A DNA stretch of 64,000 bases from Aquimarina sp. BL5 (GTDB lineage: Bacteria; Bacteroidota; Bacteroidia; Flavobacteriales; Flavobacteriaceae). The translations under genes and the position numbers were made by a program. Where the stretch lies: contig NZ_CP031963.1 of assembly GCF_003443675.1 (NCBI RefSeq), positions 5,244,501 through 5,308,500 on the forward strand, in the 5' to 3' direction. Numbering within the stretch: position 1 is the first letter of the stretch; the number at the start of each line of letters is the position of its first letter. The notes below the pieces were generated by a model that did not search any database, was not told the DNA's origin, and was given only the letters and a program-made list of their open reading frames with translations. Shown here piece after piece: positions 9,532-18,288 of the stretch.

Positions 9532-10611
9532 ATGAAAGCAGTAGTATACAAAGAAAGAGCAAAAATCGAGGTCGTTGATATAGCAAAACCTCAATTATTA
9601 AAAGACGATGATGTTATCGTACGTATTACCCTTGCGGGTGTTTGCGGAGCGGATTTAGAATTTACCCAAAACGGACCCGAAATGGGATTGTTTGAAGGGA
9701 TGCGAATAGGTCATGAATTCGTTGGAGTAATAGATCAAGTAGGTAAAGATATTCACACCTTAAAAGTTGGAGACCGCGTTGTGGCTTCTGCTATGTTTGT
9801 TGACGGAGATTGTTACTATTGTAAACGTGATTTGCCTTCGGCCTGTGATCATGGAGGCTTATTTGGAACACCTCTTTTTGCAGAGCATGGAGGTGATGAT
9901 ATCCAAGGAGGGCAAGCTGAATTTATACGTGTGCCTTATGCCAATACATCATTATTTAAACTTCCAGAAGGTTTAACTGGAGATGAGCATGATACGAAAG
10001 TTCTTCCGTTAGGAGATAATTTTGCTACAGGTTATCACGGAGCACTAAATGCTAATATCAAAACTGGAGAAACTGTAGTAGTTATAGGTGATGGTGCAGT
10101 AGGTCTAAGTGCAGTAATGGCTGCAACATTATTTGGTCCTTCTACGATTATTCTTGTAGGACGTCACGATAGTCGATTAGAGTTAGCAAAAACTATTGGA
10201 GCAACACACGTAGTGAATTCAAAAAATGAAGACCCTGTAGCATTTGTGAAGTCACTTACAGAAGGACGAGGTGCAAATTCTGTAATCGATTCTGTCGGTA
10301 ATAAAACAGCAATTACACAAGGAATGGAAATGACTCAGGCTGGTGCATCAATAAGTGTTCTGGGATTTGGTCATCTTTATGAACCAGTAGAGCAGCCATA
10401 CTCCTCAGCTTTGTTTAGAAATATAACTATTCATACAGGTGTTGTAAATGTAGCAGCGTATATGAAAAAATTACTTCCTATAGTAGAAAGAGGTGTTATT
10501 GATCCTAGTGTAATTTTTACAGATGTTTTACCCTTATCTGAAGCAGAAAAGGGCTATGATTTAATGCGTGATCGAACGTCAGGAACGCTTAAAGTGGCTT
10601 TACGTCCATAA
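9532..10611 (+). CDS. Zinc-dependent alcohol dehydrogenase (MDR family)
   Basis: This 359-residue medium-chain dehydrogenase has catalytic-zinc ligands Cys38 and His61-Glu62 and a GDGAVGLSAV nucleotide-binding loop near residues 184-193. It oxidises alcohols or reduces aldehydes with NAD(P). The structural-zinc lobe is unusual: where the family has four cysteines (C-x2-C-x2-C-x7-C), this protein has Asp91, Cys94, Cys97 and Cys105, so the first ligand is Asp. Its neighbours are other redox and detoxification enzymes, which suggests a role against reactive carbonyls. A strong hairpin follows the stop. Confidence 0.9.
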   Translation: MKAVVYKERAKIEVVDIAKPQLLKDDDVIVRITLAGVCGADLEFTQNGPEMGLFEGMRIGHEFVGVIDQVGKDIHTLKVGDRVVASAMFVDGDCYYCKRDLPSACDHGGLFGTPLFAEHGGDDIQGGQAEFIRVPYANTSLFKLPEGLTGDEHDTKVLPLGDNFATGYHGALNANIKTGETVVVIGDGAVGLSAVMAATLFGPSTIILVGRHDSRLELAKTIGATHVVNSKNEDPVAFVKSLTEGRGANSVIDSVGNKTAITQGMEMTQAGASISVLGFGHLYEPVEQPYSSALFRNITIHTGVVNVAAYMKKLLPIVERGVIDPSVIFTDVLPLSEAEKGYDLMRDRTSGTLKVALRP

Positions 10612-10631
10612 TATTTTTCAAATTGAAAGTT

Positions 10632-10680
10632 AATAATGTGTCGAAAAAGGTTTCCAGAAAATCTTTTTTGACACATTATT
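10632..10680 (+). terminator. Long hairpin after the alcohol dehydrogenase
   Basis: AATAATGTGTC (10632-10642) pairs perfectly with GACACATTATT (10670-10680), and the inner GAAAAAGG..CTTTTTT segments extend the stem. It sits 20 bases after the stop codon. The T-rich inner arm rather than a trailing T-run makes the terminator assignment likely but not certain. Confidence 0.6.
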
Positions 10681-10710
10681 CGACTCCATAATATAAAGTG
10701 CATTACCAAT

Positions 10711-11187
10711 ATGAGAAGATTATTTTTAGTTGTATTCGCAGGAATTTTGTTGGTTTCCTGCGCCAATGAGGAAACAACGATAAACATAACACAGGAAGAA
10801 GCCAATTTAATGGAGACCAGTCGCAAATGGTCTCAATCATTCTCTACTGAAGAATATTTTAGTTTTATTGGTGAAGGTGGTATCATGATGGCTCCTGGCC
10901 AACCTCTTTTAGAAGGTCATGAAAAGATTAAAAACGTGTTGAAAGAGTTTCAATCACTACCTGGTTTTAGGGTCACATGGGAACCGCAAGAAGCATTTGT
11001 GTCTAAGAGTTTAGATTTAGGGTATACTATAGATAAAATGTTAGTGAATTTTGATGATAAAGATGGCAACACGGTAAATCAATTTGAAAAGGTGGTTTCT
11101 ATTTGGAAAAAAAATGAAAAAGGAGAGTGGAAAATGGCTGTAGACATTTGGAATGCAGATCCTACTCTTAAATCTATTGCTAAATAG
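10711..11187 (+). CDS. DUF4440/SnoaL-like lipoprotein
   Basis: This 158-residue protein begins with a lipoprotein signal ending in LLVSC (lipobox Cys17). The rest has the length and pattern of an NTF2/DUF4440-type cone fold, with SRKWSQSFSTEEYFSFIGEGG, a PGQPLLEGHEKIKNV helix and the final WKMAVDIWNADP strand. Such domains bind small hydrophobic ligands or act as simple enzymes; the substrate is unknown. It is likely anchored to a membrane on the periplasmic side. A similar NTF2-type protein is encoded 2.7 kb downstream. Confidence 0.7.
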   Translation: MRRLFLVVFAGILLVSCANEETTINITQEEANLMETSRKWSQSFSTEEYFSFIGEGGIMMAPGQPLLEGHEKIKNVLKEFQSLPGFRVTWEPQEAFVSKSLDLGYTIDKMLVNFDDKDGNTVNQFEKVVSIWKKNEKGEWKMAVDIWNADPTLKSIAK

Positions 11188-11270
11188 ATATCTAATGTCA
11201 GAATATGAATTATTCTTAATAAAGGCTTAAAAGCCTGTTATTTCTCTTTTAATTATAATCATTCTTTAAT

Positions 11271-12317
11271 ATGTCAAACTTAAAAGCACAAATCACGCTA
11301 CCAGCTAAAAGCCCTGAAGCAGAGGTTAGTCAACGTGTAGGTATTACCGATATTACGATTCACTATAACAGACCATCTGTTAAAGGCCGAAAAATCTGGG
11401 GCAGTTTAGTACCCTATGGTTTTAATTATTTAGGGTTTGGAACTTCTAAAGCTGCGCCTTGGAGAGCGGGATCAGATTATAATACTACGATTAATTTTAC
11501 ACATGAGGTTAGTATACAAGGTAACAAAGTTCCTGCAGGAAAATATGCCTTGTTTATGGTACCAGAAGAAAATAGAGAAGTGATGATTATTTTATCTTCT
11601 AATACTACTTCTTGGGGATCGTATTTTTATGATGTAAATGAAGATATACTTCGTTTTAAAGTTACTTCTATAGATAAAAATACTAGCACAGAAATGCTGA
11701 CATATAGTTTTGATTCGATGACACCCTATAATGCAACGGTTTCTTTACATTGGGACACCAAAGAGATACCCTTTAGAATTGATGTAGCAGTAGATGAAAT
11801 TGTCATGGAGGGAATTCGTAATGATTTAAGGAGTCCAAAAGGATTTCAGCAATCTACTTGGGATAGTGCAGCCAATTATGCTCTTAGTGTGGGGCAATTA
11901 GACCAAGCGCAGGAATGGGTTAATGCTTCTATTGAAGGTAATTTTTTCAGTAAAGAAACATTTAGTAATCTTTCTTTGAAATCTCAGATTTTACAAAAAC
12001 AAGGAAAGACTGCCGAAGCCCAGGATATGGTACAAAAAGCTATTCCATTGGGAAGTCCTGACGAACTTTACAAATTAGGACTAAGATTCATCATGGATGG
12101 CGAATTATACAAAGCGATAGAAATCATGAAAGCGAATGTCAAAAATAATAATGGTGTTTTTCCAAGTCATTATGGATTGGCTAGAGCTTATTCAGCTAAA
12201 AAAGATTTCAAAAATGCGTTGAAGGCTTTGGAAAAAACTGGAGATGACACTCCAAAGCATTTTGAAGCTAGATTCATAAAATACAAAGAACGCTTGAAAA
12301 AAGGTGAGGGTATTTAA
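11271..12317 (+). CDS. DUF2911 protein with C-terminal TPR-like region, signal peptide missing
   Basis: This 348-residue protein starts its DUF2911 domain at once: ITLPAKSPEAEVSQRVG, then YNRPSVKGRKIWG and WRAGSDYNTTI, through about residue 165. Helical TPR-like repeats fill about 195-340. DUF2911 proteins are normally exported; here only a short LKAQ stretch, like the end of a signal peptide, precedes the domain. An in-frame TAA lies 13 bases before the ATG, so no longer in-frame start exists. The signal sequence may have been lost or replaced. Function is unknown. Confidence 0.8.
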   Translation: MSNLKAQITLPAKSPEAEVSQRVGITDITIHYNRPSVKGRKIWGSLVPYGFNYLGFGTSKAAPWRAGSDYNTTINFTHEVSIQGNKVPAGKYALFMVPEENREVMIILSSNTTSWGSYFYDVNEDILRFKVTSIDKNTSTEMLTYSFDSMTPYNATVSLHWDTKEIPFRIDVAVDEIVMEGIRNDLRSPKGFQQSTWDSAANYALSVGQLDQAQEWVNASIEGNFFSKETFSNLSLKSQILQKQGKTAEAQDMVQKAIPLGSPDELYKLGLRFIMDGELYKAIEIMKANVKNNNGVFPSHYGLARAYSAKKDFKNALKALEKTGDDTPKHFEARFIKYKERLKKGEGI

Positions 12318-12341
12318 TCACAAAAGAAATAACTCAATTTT

Positions 12342-13433
12342 ATGAAAGAGAACAATCTTGTCCAAACCAATGAGGTTTTACATTTTGCTAGTGGCAAAAC
12401 AATGAAGAACCGATTTATGTTAGCTCCGCTTACCAATAAACAGAGTCACGATAATGGAACATTATCAAAGGAAGAGTTAAAATGGTTAAGAATGAGAGCT
12501 AAAGGCCAATTTGGATTAGTAATGACTTGTGCCGTCAATGTTCAAGCCAATGGTAAAGCTTGGCCTGGAGAGTTAGGGATTTATTCGGACAATCAACTCT
12601 TAGGACATCGAAAATTAACAGAAAACATTAAAGCTTATGGTAGTCTTGCTGTAATTCAACTATTTCATGGTGGTATGAGGTCTCCAAAAGAATTGATAGA
12701 TGAACAACCTATTTGCCCCTCCGATAATGAAGAATTTAAAGCGAGAGCATTATCCCTAAATGAAATATATCAAGTTAGAGACGATTTCATTTCTGCTGCT
12801 GTAAGAGCAAAAAAATCTGGCTATGATGGGGTTGAAGTCCATGGCGCACATGGGTATTTGCTGGCACAGTTTTTAAGTAGTGAAATTAATCATAGAAATG
12901 ATAAATATGGAGGAAGTCTAGAAAATAGAGCGCGATTAATTTTTGAAATTGTTGAAGGCATTTATGAAGCTTGTGGTTCAGATTTTGCTATTGGAGTACG
13001 CTTATCTCCAGAACGATATGGAATGGTATTAGATGAAGTGAAATTAGTAGCACAATGGCTTATTGATTCAAATAAAATTGATTTTTTAGACTTGTCATTA
13101 TGGGACGTATTTAAAAAACCCGAAAAGCATTCTGATACTAAGAAAAGTTTATTAGAGCATTTTTTAGAATTAGAGTATAAGAAAGTTAAATTAACAGTAG
13201 CTGGAAAAATTAACGGAGGCAAAGAAGTTCATGAAGTCCTTAATGCAGGTGCAGATTTTGTTGCTATCGGAAGATCAGGAATCATTCACCATGATTTTCC
13301 TGTTAGGGTTATGAACAATGATAGCTTTGTGCCAGAACAATTACCAGTTTCTATTTCTCATTTAAAGAACGAAGGATTAGGACCGAAGTTTATCGAAATG
13401 ATGAAATCATGGCCTGATTTTATTAAAAAATAA
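12342..13433 (+). CDS. NADH:flavin oxidoreductase, Old Yellow Enzyme family
   Basis: This 363-residue FMN enzyme has an OYE TIM barrel: NRFMLAPLTN at the N-terminus, FHGGMRSP, then HGAHGYLLAQFLSS with the substrate-binding HGAH, NHRNDKYGGSLENRARL, and a late phosphate-binding stretch GADFVAIGRSG. These enzymes reduce activated C=C bonds of enones and nitro compounds. It is cytoplasmic. Together with the nearby alcohol dehydrogenase, nitroreductase and peroxiredoxin, it suggests an electrophile-detoxification set. It begins 24 bases after the DUF2911 gene and 24 bases before a small secreted protein, consistent with an operon. Confidence 0.92.
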   Translation: MKENNLVQTNEVLHFASGKTMKNRFMLAPLTNKQSHDNGTLSKEELKWLRMRAKGQFGLVMTCAVNVQANGKAWPGELGIYSDNQLLGHRKLTENIKAYGSLAVIQLFHGGMRSPKELIDEQPICPSDNEEFKARALSLNEIYQVRDDFISAAVRAKKSGYDGVEVHGAHGYLLAQFLSSEINHRNDKYGGSLENRARLIFEIVEGIYEACGSDFAIGVRLSPERYGMVLDEVKLVAQWLIDSNKIDFLDLSLWDVFKKPEKHSDTKKSLLEHFLELEYKKVKLTVAGKINGGKEVHEVLNAGADFVAIGRSGIIHHDFPVRVMNNDSFVPEQLPVSISHLKNEGLGPKFIEMMKSWPDFIKK

Positions 13434-13457
13434 ATAACAAATTAAATTAAAACAAAT

Positions 13458-13886
13458 ATGAAAAAAGTCTTAATAACATTTATAACAATAATTACTATGA
13501 CAATTACAACAGAGTTACATGCGCAACAAACAGATCTAGAGCGTATTGAGACAACACTGAATTACTATCTCACCGGATTGGTAAATAACGATGCTAAGAC
13601 CTTAACAAAAGCTTTTCATCCTACCGCAACTATGAAATGGATAGATAAAGATTATAAAGAAGTCAATGCCATTAAAGGATTAACGGAAGGGATGGATGGA
13701 TCTCCACTTAAAGAAAAGATAAAAACGAGAGTTGTTTCAGTAAATATTTCTGGAAATGCGGCAAGTGCTCAACTAGAGATTCAATTTCCAACATTTACTT
13801 ACATTGATTTTATGCATGTATTGAAGATAGACGGACAGTGGAAAATAGTGAGTAAAATATTTTACACTAGACAAGATTCTAAATAA
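13458..13886 (+). CDS. Secreted NTF2-like (putative lumazine-binding) protein
   Basis: This 142-residue protein has a signal peptide cleaved near LHAQQ (residue 24). The mature part has the NTF2-like cone fold: LERIETTLNYYLTGLVNNDA, AFHPTATMKWID, and the closing strand MHVLKIDGQWKIVSKIFY. Pfam-type putative lumazine-binding proteins look like this, although lumazine binding is not shown. It is probably periplasmic and may be co-transcribed with the flavin oxidoreductase 24 bases upstream. Confidence 0.78.
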   Translation: MKKVLITFITIITMTITTELHAQQTDLERIETTLNYYLTGLVNNDAKTLTKAFHPTATMKWIDKDYKEVNAIKGLTEGMDGSPLKEKIKTRVVSVNISGNAASAQLEIQFPTFTYIDFMHVLKIDGQWKIVSKIFYTRQDSK

Positions 13887-13980
13887 CAGCATGTCTAAAA
13901 AAACGAAGAACCTTTTGGTAAACAAATAGTAGAGATTAGTTTAAGATTTTAGTAATAATCAAATTCAAAAAATATATTAA

Positions 13981-14610
13981 ATGCAATTAATTGAAAACTT
14001 AAAGTGGAGATACGCCACTAAAAAATATGACACTTCAAAGAAAATTAGTTCTGAAGATTTAGAAAAAATAAAAGAAGCAATTCAACTATCGGCAACGTCT
14101 TATGGATTACAATTATTTAAGGTTCTTATCGTTGAAAATAAGTCAATTAGAGAAAAGTTGAGACCCGTATCTTGGGGACAGCCCCAAATAACAGATGCAT
14201 CTCACTTACTTGTTTTTTGTAGCTATGATGATGTTACAGATAAAGACATAGAGGCCTATATCGATTTAAAGGCACAAACGCAAGGTTTAAAAGTTTCTGA
14301 TTTAAAAGACTACAGTGATTTCATGAAAATGAAAATGAAAGAAAAATCTGCAGATGAGAAACAATCTTGGACTGCGAAACAAACTTATATAGCATTGTCT
14401 AACGCCCTTAATGCCTGTGCCGAACTTAAATTAGATAGTACACCTATGGAAGGTTTTGAGCCAGAATCATATGACGAAATTTTGAACTTAAAAGATAAAG
14501 GTTTGAAAACCAGTGTTGTATTAGCAATTGGTTATAGAAGCGAAGAAGACGATACCCAAAACACAAAAAAGGTTAGAAAACCATTAGGGGCAATTTTTGA
14601 AAAAATATAG
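13981..14610 (+). CDS. NAD(P)H-dependent nitroreductase, NfsB-like
   Basis: This 209-residue FMN nitroreductase opens with LKWRYATKKYDTSKK and LSATSYGLQ, the FMN-binding segments of the NfsB/FRase group. It continues with AKQTYIALSNALNACAEL and PMEGFEPESYDEIL. It reduces nitroaromatics, quinones or flavins in the cytoplasm. Length matches the family (about 210-217). It is the last gene of the island before a strong terminator hairpin. Confidence 0.88.
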   Translation: MQLIENLKWRYATKKYDTSKKISSEDLEKIKEAIQLSATSYGLQLFKVLIVENKSIREKLRPVSWGQPQITDASHLLVFCSYDDVTDKDIEAYIDLKAQTQGLKVSDLKDYSDFMKMKMKEKSADEKQSWTAKQTYIALSNALNACAELKLDSTPMEGFEPESYDEILNLKDKGLKTSVVLAIGYRSEEDDTQNTKKVRKPLGAIFEKI

Positions 14611-14635
14611 TTGTTCAAATAGTTACTTCTTAACT

Positions 14636-14675
14636 AAAGGTAGATTCATTTACATATGTTTATGAATCTACCTTT
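14636..14675. terminator. Perfect 14-bp hairpin terminating the redox island
   Basis: AAAGGTAGATTCAT (14636-14649) and ATGAATCTACCTTT (14662-14675) are exact reverse complements with a 12-base loop. It lies 25 bases after the nitroreductase stop. The rest of 14676-14814 holds nothing I recognise. Confidence 0.7.
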
Positions 14676-14814
14676 CCAAACCTAAAAAATGCTATAGAAC
14701 GAAGTGTTTTACTAACTTCTTTTACTCATAAGTTGAGTACCGCAACACGTACAAGTATTCTATTGGTTAATTTCTATAGAATCATTAAGCATAAACAGTT
14801 TAAGCTTGTAAATA

Positions 14815-14855
14815 AAAATTGATTTAAATCAATTTTATTCTTTGATAGGGATCAA
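14815..14855. promoter_or_regulatory. Tandem FNR/CRP-type boxes, copy 2
   Basis: TTGATTTAAATCAA (14819-14832) and TTGATAGGGATCAA (14842-14855) both match TTGATnnnnATCAA perfectly, with centres 23 bp apart exactly as in copy 1 at 7716-7758. The similarity continues downstream to about 14909 (CATCATAT, ACATATGACGCAACTTTGT). The module lies about 160 bases before the ZIP transporter gene. Confidence 0.7.
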
Positions 14856-15014
14856 GCTTTTTTCTTACCACACATCATATTAATCTCTATACATATGACG
14901 CAACTTTGTAATGTCAATAATAGATAAATCGGCTTAAGGTTTATTAGAACATTAATTCTATAATATCCACCCCGATTCTTAAAAAATAGAAAGAGCAAAA
15001 TAAACGATATCATT

Positions 15015-15689
15015 ATGAATAAGTATTTACTTCCAGTTATTGCCATTGTTATTGGCGTTATTATTGGGTTTATCACCAAAAAGCAAAAATCTAAAGGCAC
15101 TAAATTATTATTATCATTTAGTGGTGCATTTCTATTAGCATTAACGCTTTTTGATTTATTACCAGAAGTATATCATCATTTAGAAGCCAAGCAAACTGGG
15201 CTTTTAATAATGTGTGGAGTACTATTACAAATTATTTTAGAATTTTTATCAAAAGGCATCGAGCATGGTCATGACCAATTACATAAGGAAAATAAAGAGT
15301 TTCCTTGGGTACTATTCATTAGTCTTTGTATTCATAGTTTTTTAGAAGGGTTTCCTATTCATCAGCATAATGATATGGTCTATGGTATATTGATACATAA
15401 AATTCCAATAGCTGCATTAATCACTACGTATTTATTTCAATCTAGTTATAGTAAAGTTCAAGTTATTGGTTTCTTATTAATATTTATGGTAATGACACCT
15501 CTAGGTACCTATATGTCTAATAATACAGTTTTAGTTAATGAATATATAGATTTTGTTAATGCTATAGTGATCGGTATCTTTTTACATATTGCTACAACTA
15601 TTTTGTTTGAAACAGGTGAAGGTCATAAGTTTAATTTATCCAAGCTGGTAGTGATATGTTTTGGTGTTTTCATCGCTAATTTGATATAA
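15015..15689 (+). CDS. ZIP-family divalent metal transporter
   Basis: This 224-residue integral membrane protein has about seven or eight hydrophobic segments and a histidine-rich cytoplasmic loop (EHGHDQLH, about residues 83-90). The ZIP metal-site motifs are present: HSFLEGFP in TM4 and HKIPIAA in TM5. It imports zinc, iron or manganese into the cytoplasm. It is shorter than many ZIPs (about 240-310) but retains the core. The tandem FNR-type boxes upstream suggest co-regulation with the peroxiredoxin island. Confidence 0.85.
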   Translation: MNKYLLPVIAIVIGVIIGFITKKQKSKGTKLLLSFSGAFLLALTLFDLLPEVYHHLEAKQTGLLIMCGVLLQIILEFLSKGIEHGHDQLHKENKEFPWVLFISLCIHSFLEGFPIHQHNDMVYGILIHKIPIAALITTYLFQSSYSKVQVIGFLLIFMVMTPLGTYMSNNTVLVNEYIDFVNAIVIGIFLHIATTILFETGEGHKFNLSKLVVICFGVFIANLI

Positions 15690-15939
15690 ACGTTCTCGAA
15701 GAACGGTCAAAATAGTCGCGTCAATATTTGCAGAAAGAAAGATAAAAGAATCACTTTTTAAAATGATTGAATATATATAATTCCAATTCATATAAAACGT
15801 GCTGAAACAACTTTTATAGTTCATAGTGCTTAATAATGATTTAGGGAGTTCTGCAGAATTTCTTCGCTCTTTTTTGCTAACTTACCTCCTAACACTAAAA
15901 ACTGTTTAAGAACTGTTGTCAAACATTTCAAAACTCAAA

Positions 15940-16395
15940 ATGAAATCTGAAATAGCAAAAAACATCGGAATTAGGAAAGCACTACAATCTGCGACTATTG
16001 GAATGTTCATTGCTTTTCTGTTTATGATATTGCTTTCTGGCGGAAATATACAATGGATGACGGAATGGAATTACTGGATAAATATCATTATCGGAATTGG
16101 GATTTTTTATGGACTTGCATATTTCTTCGGAAAAAATGCTGGATACGAAATTTTAATACAGAAAAAAAGCTCTGGCGGAGTGGGAGCAAAATACGGTTTT
16201 TTGACTCTTATAATAACAGCTTTTCTTGTTGGATGGACTGGATTTATGCAAGAAGGAATGGAGCCTTATGATACTTTTTGGGACTCGTTTGAGGATTATA
16301 TTATGAAACCTTTCTTCTGGATAACAATAGTTGGATTATTACCTGCAATTTTAGTTGGAGTTTTATTTGGTAAATGGATTAAAAAAAGTATTTAA
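15940..16395 (+). CDS. Four-helix membrane protein of unknown function
   Basis: This protein has 151 residues from the ATG at 15940; an in-frame TTG at 15916 would add eight residues but is less likely. Hydrophobic segments lie near residues 18-37, 45-63, 90-106 and 124-143. I do not recognise the family. It stands alone between the ZIP gene and a decayed acetyltransferase gene. Confidence 0.6.
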   Translation: MKSEIAKNIGIRKALQSATIGMFIAFLFMILLSGGNIQWMTEWNYWINIIIGIGIFYGLAYFFGKNAGYEILIQKKSSGGVGAKYGFLTLIITAFLVGWTGFMQEGMEPYDTFWDSFEDYIMKPFFWITIVGLLPAILVGVLFGKWIKKSI

Positions 16396-16429
16396 AAAAC
16401 TTTTTGCAAAGCCGTTATAACGAAAGAGC

Positions 16430-16826
16430 ATACTAAATATTTCATAAATAAATATCAAACAGCAAAAGCAATAGAGCAACAAGTTAAAAATGGAAGTTAT
16501 TATTTTTTACTCACGTATGAAGGGGTACATGTGGGGTAGCTCGGACTAAAAAGAGAGACTGATATTTTTATTGTTAGATAAATTATACCTTCTAGAAGAC
16601 TATAGAGGAAAAAAAATTGGTAAAAAAACGATTAAATTTACTGATGATTTTGCAACAAAAAAATAATATTTCAAGAATTGAATTAATCGTACATAAAGAA
16701 AACCTTAAAACAATAGAGTTTTATAAAAGAATGGGTTATAAATTACTAGACATCGTACCTAACCATTTTGAGACTGGTCAAATTATCGAAAACTATCAAA
16801 TGGTAAAAATATTGGCAAAAAAGTAA
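16430..16826 (+). pseudogene. GNAT N-acetyltransferase, decayed
   Basis: Pieces of one GNAT protein are spread over more than one frame. The N-terminal part (ITKEHTKYFINKYQ.. to YEGVHVG) runs into a TAG near 16538. The acetyl-CoA-binding motif region (LEDYRGKKIGKKTI) continues in a second frame from about 16569, and the C-terminal part (ISRIELIVHKENLKTIEFY, then KRMGYKLLD) lies in a third, ending at 16826. At least two frameshifts and one nonsense codon are needed to join them. The open stretch 16617-16826 alone is not a functional gene. Confidence 0.8.
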
Positions 16827-17068
16827 ACCGATTTGCCAACAATGCATAATCGCAATTAAGGTGCATTCGATTACGTCCGAATCCAATCTTTAAATAACAT
16901 TGATTCAAAAAAAAAGAATTAACAATCTGAATGGCTTTTCTGAATAATCATCCAATTATTATCTAAAACTTTAGAAACTAACAAAATTAAATTAAACTTG
17001 TATTTTCGTTTAAGATTTTACATTCTTTATGTTTAAATTACTAGTTAAGAATTATTAGTACGATATAT

Positions 17069-18178
17069 ATGAAATTAGCATTAAACTTTGTATTGGTAAT
17101 TGGAATAGTATTAAGTATTCTACCTATAATAGGTATCGTTAAGCTAAAAGAAAAAAAGTTACCCCATTATTTATTGATTGTTTTTTGGATATTAATTCTT
17201 AACATTATCATATATTTCTATGCTACTTTACATGAATTAACACTATTACAATTTATAACCAATTATTTACAGAACGGTGTTCGTTTTTTAATTCCACCTT
17301 TGTTATATGTATATGTGAAATCTATTTTTTTCAAACCATCTGGACTGATAAGAGAAAATATAAAACATTTTATAGTTTTCTTTATTTATTTTACCGCATA
17401 CATTTTACCAAAATCTTTATATCCAAACGCTACATATATTTACACAATTCACGTATATGTACCTAACTGGGCAATAGTACAGGACATTTTTGGGATCCTT
17501 TATTTTATTGCAGCTTTACATTTATTTTATAAGTTTAAGAACTTACTAAAGGTAAACTATTCTAATATTAGAGAGAAAGATGTACTATGGATTGAGAAAT
17601 TTCTGATCAGTTTTTTAATTGTATTGATTGTAGACCTTATTATAACCATTGTAGAAATTATAGTAGGTTATTATGTAGATTGGGATGCCTACATTACAGT
17701 GTTTTTTTTAATTTTCGCGATGTTTTATCTTGGGTATTATGGTCTTACACAATCTACTGTTTTTTTACCCAGCTTTTTGACTCATATGCCAATTTCAAAC
17801 GATGCTAAGAAGGAATCTTCTTATTTAAAATCGATAGAGAAAAGTATGTTAAAAGAAAAGTTTCGTGAGTGTATGAATGAACAAAAAATATTTCTACTAC
17901 AAGATTTGAACTTGAAATTATTAGCGGATAAAATGGATACTTCAGAACGAAAATTATCAGCATTTTTTAGTGAGGTTTTATCGAGTAATTTTCACGATAC
18001 CATTAATGCATATCGCGTAGAAGAAGCTAAGGCTATTTTAACATCAAAAGCAATGGAAAATCATTCTATAGTTGGTATAGGGTTGTCCTGTGGATTCAGT
18101 TCTAAAAGTAGTTTTTATAGAATCTTTAAAAAAAGCACTTCGCTAACTCCATTAGAATATGTAAAGCAGAAATCATAA
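17069..18178 (+). CDS. AraC-family regulator with N-terminal membrane domain
   Basis: This 369-residue protein has about seven hydrophobic segments through residue 235, then a linker and an AraC-type double helix-turn-helix (about 265-368). The latter contains LLADKMDTSERKLSAFF and GIGLSCGFSSKSSFYRIFKK. This membrane-sensor plus AraC layout is common in Bacteroidota. The signal sensed is unknown. The secreted serine hydrolase gene starts about 110 bases downstream on the same strand and is a possible target. Confidence 0.88.
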   Translation: MKLALNFVLVIGIVLSILPIIGIVKLKEKKLPHYLLIVFWILILNIIIYFYATLHELTLLQFITNYLQNGVRFLIPPLLYVYVKSIFFKPSGLIRENIKHFIVFFIYFTAYILPKSLYPNATYIYTIHVYVPNWAIVQDIFGILYFIAALHLFYKFKNLLKVNYSNIREKDVLWIEKFLISFLIVLIVDLIITIVEIIVGYYVDWDAYITVFFLIFAMFYLGYYGLTQSTVFLPSFLTHMPISNDAKKESSYLKSIEKSMLKEKFRECMNEQKIFLLQDLNLKLLADKMDTSERKLSAFFSEVLSSNFHDTINAYRVEEAKAILTSKAMENHSIVGIGLSCGFSSKSSFYRIFKKSTSLTPLEYVKQKS

Positions 18179-18288
18179 TAGTCTCAACGCTCGCAATAGG
18201 ACATTATAGGACGAATACTATTTTTCTATGTGTATAAAAAGACAGAGATTTGGAAAGTAACGCAAATTATTTTTTGTTTAAATTTCTT

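Noticed and set aside
16617..16826. 69-residue ORF as a gene
   Set aside because: It is the C-terminal end of a GNAT protein whose other parts lie in different frames.
18250..18288. TTG start for the serine hydrolase
   Set aside because: It would put 13 residues before a standard lipoprotein signal; ATG 18289 fits better.
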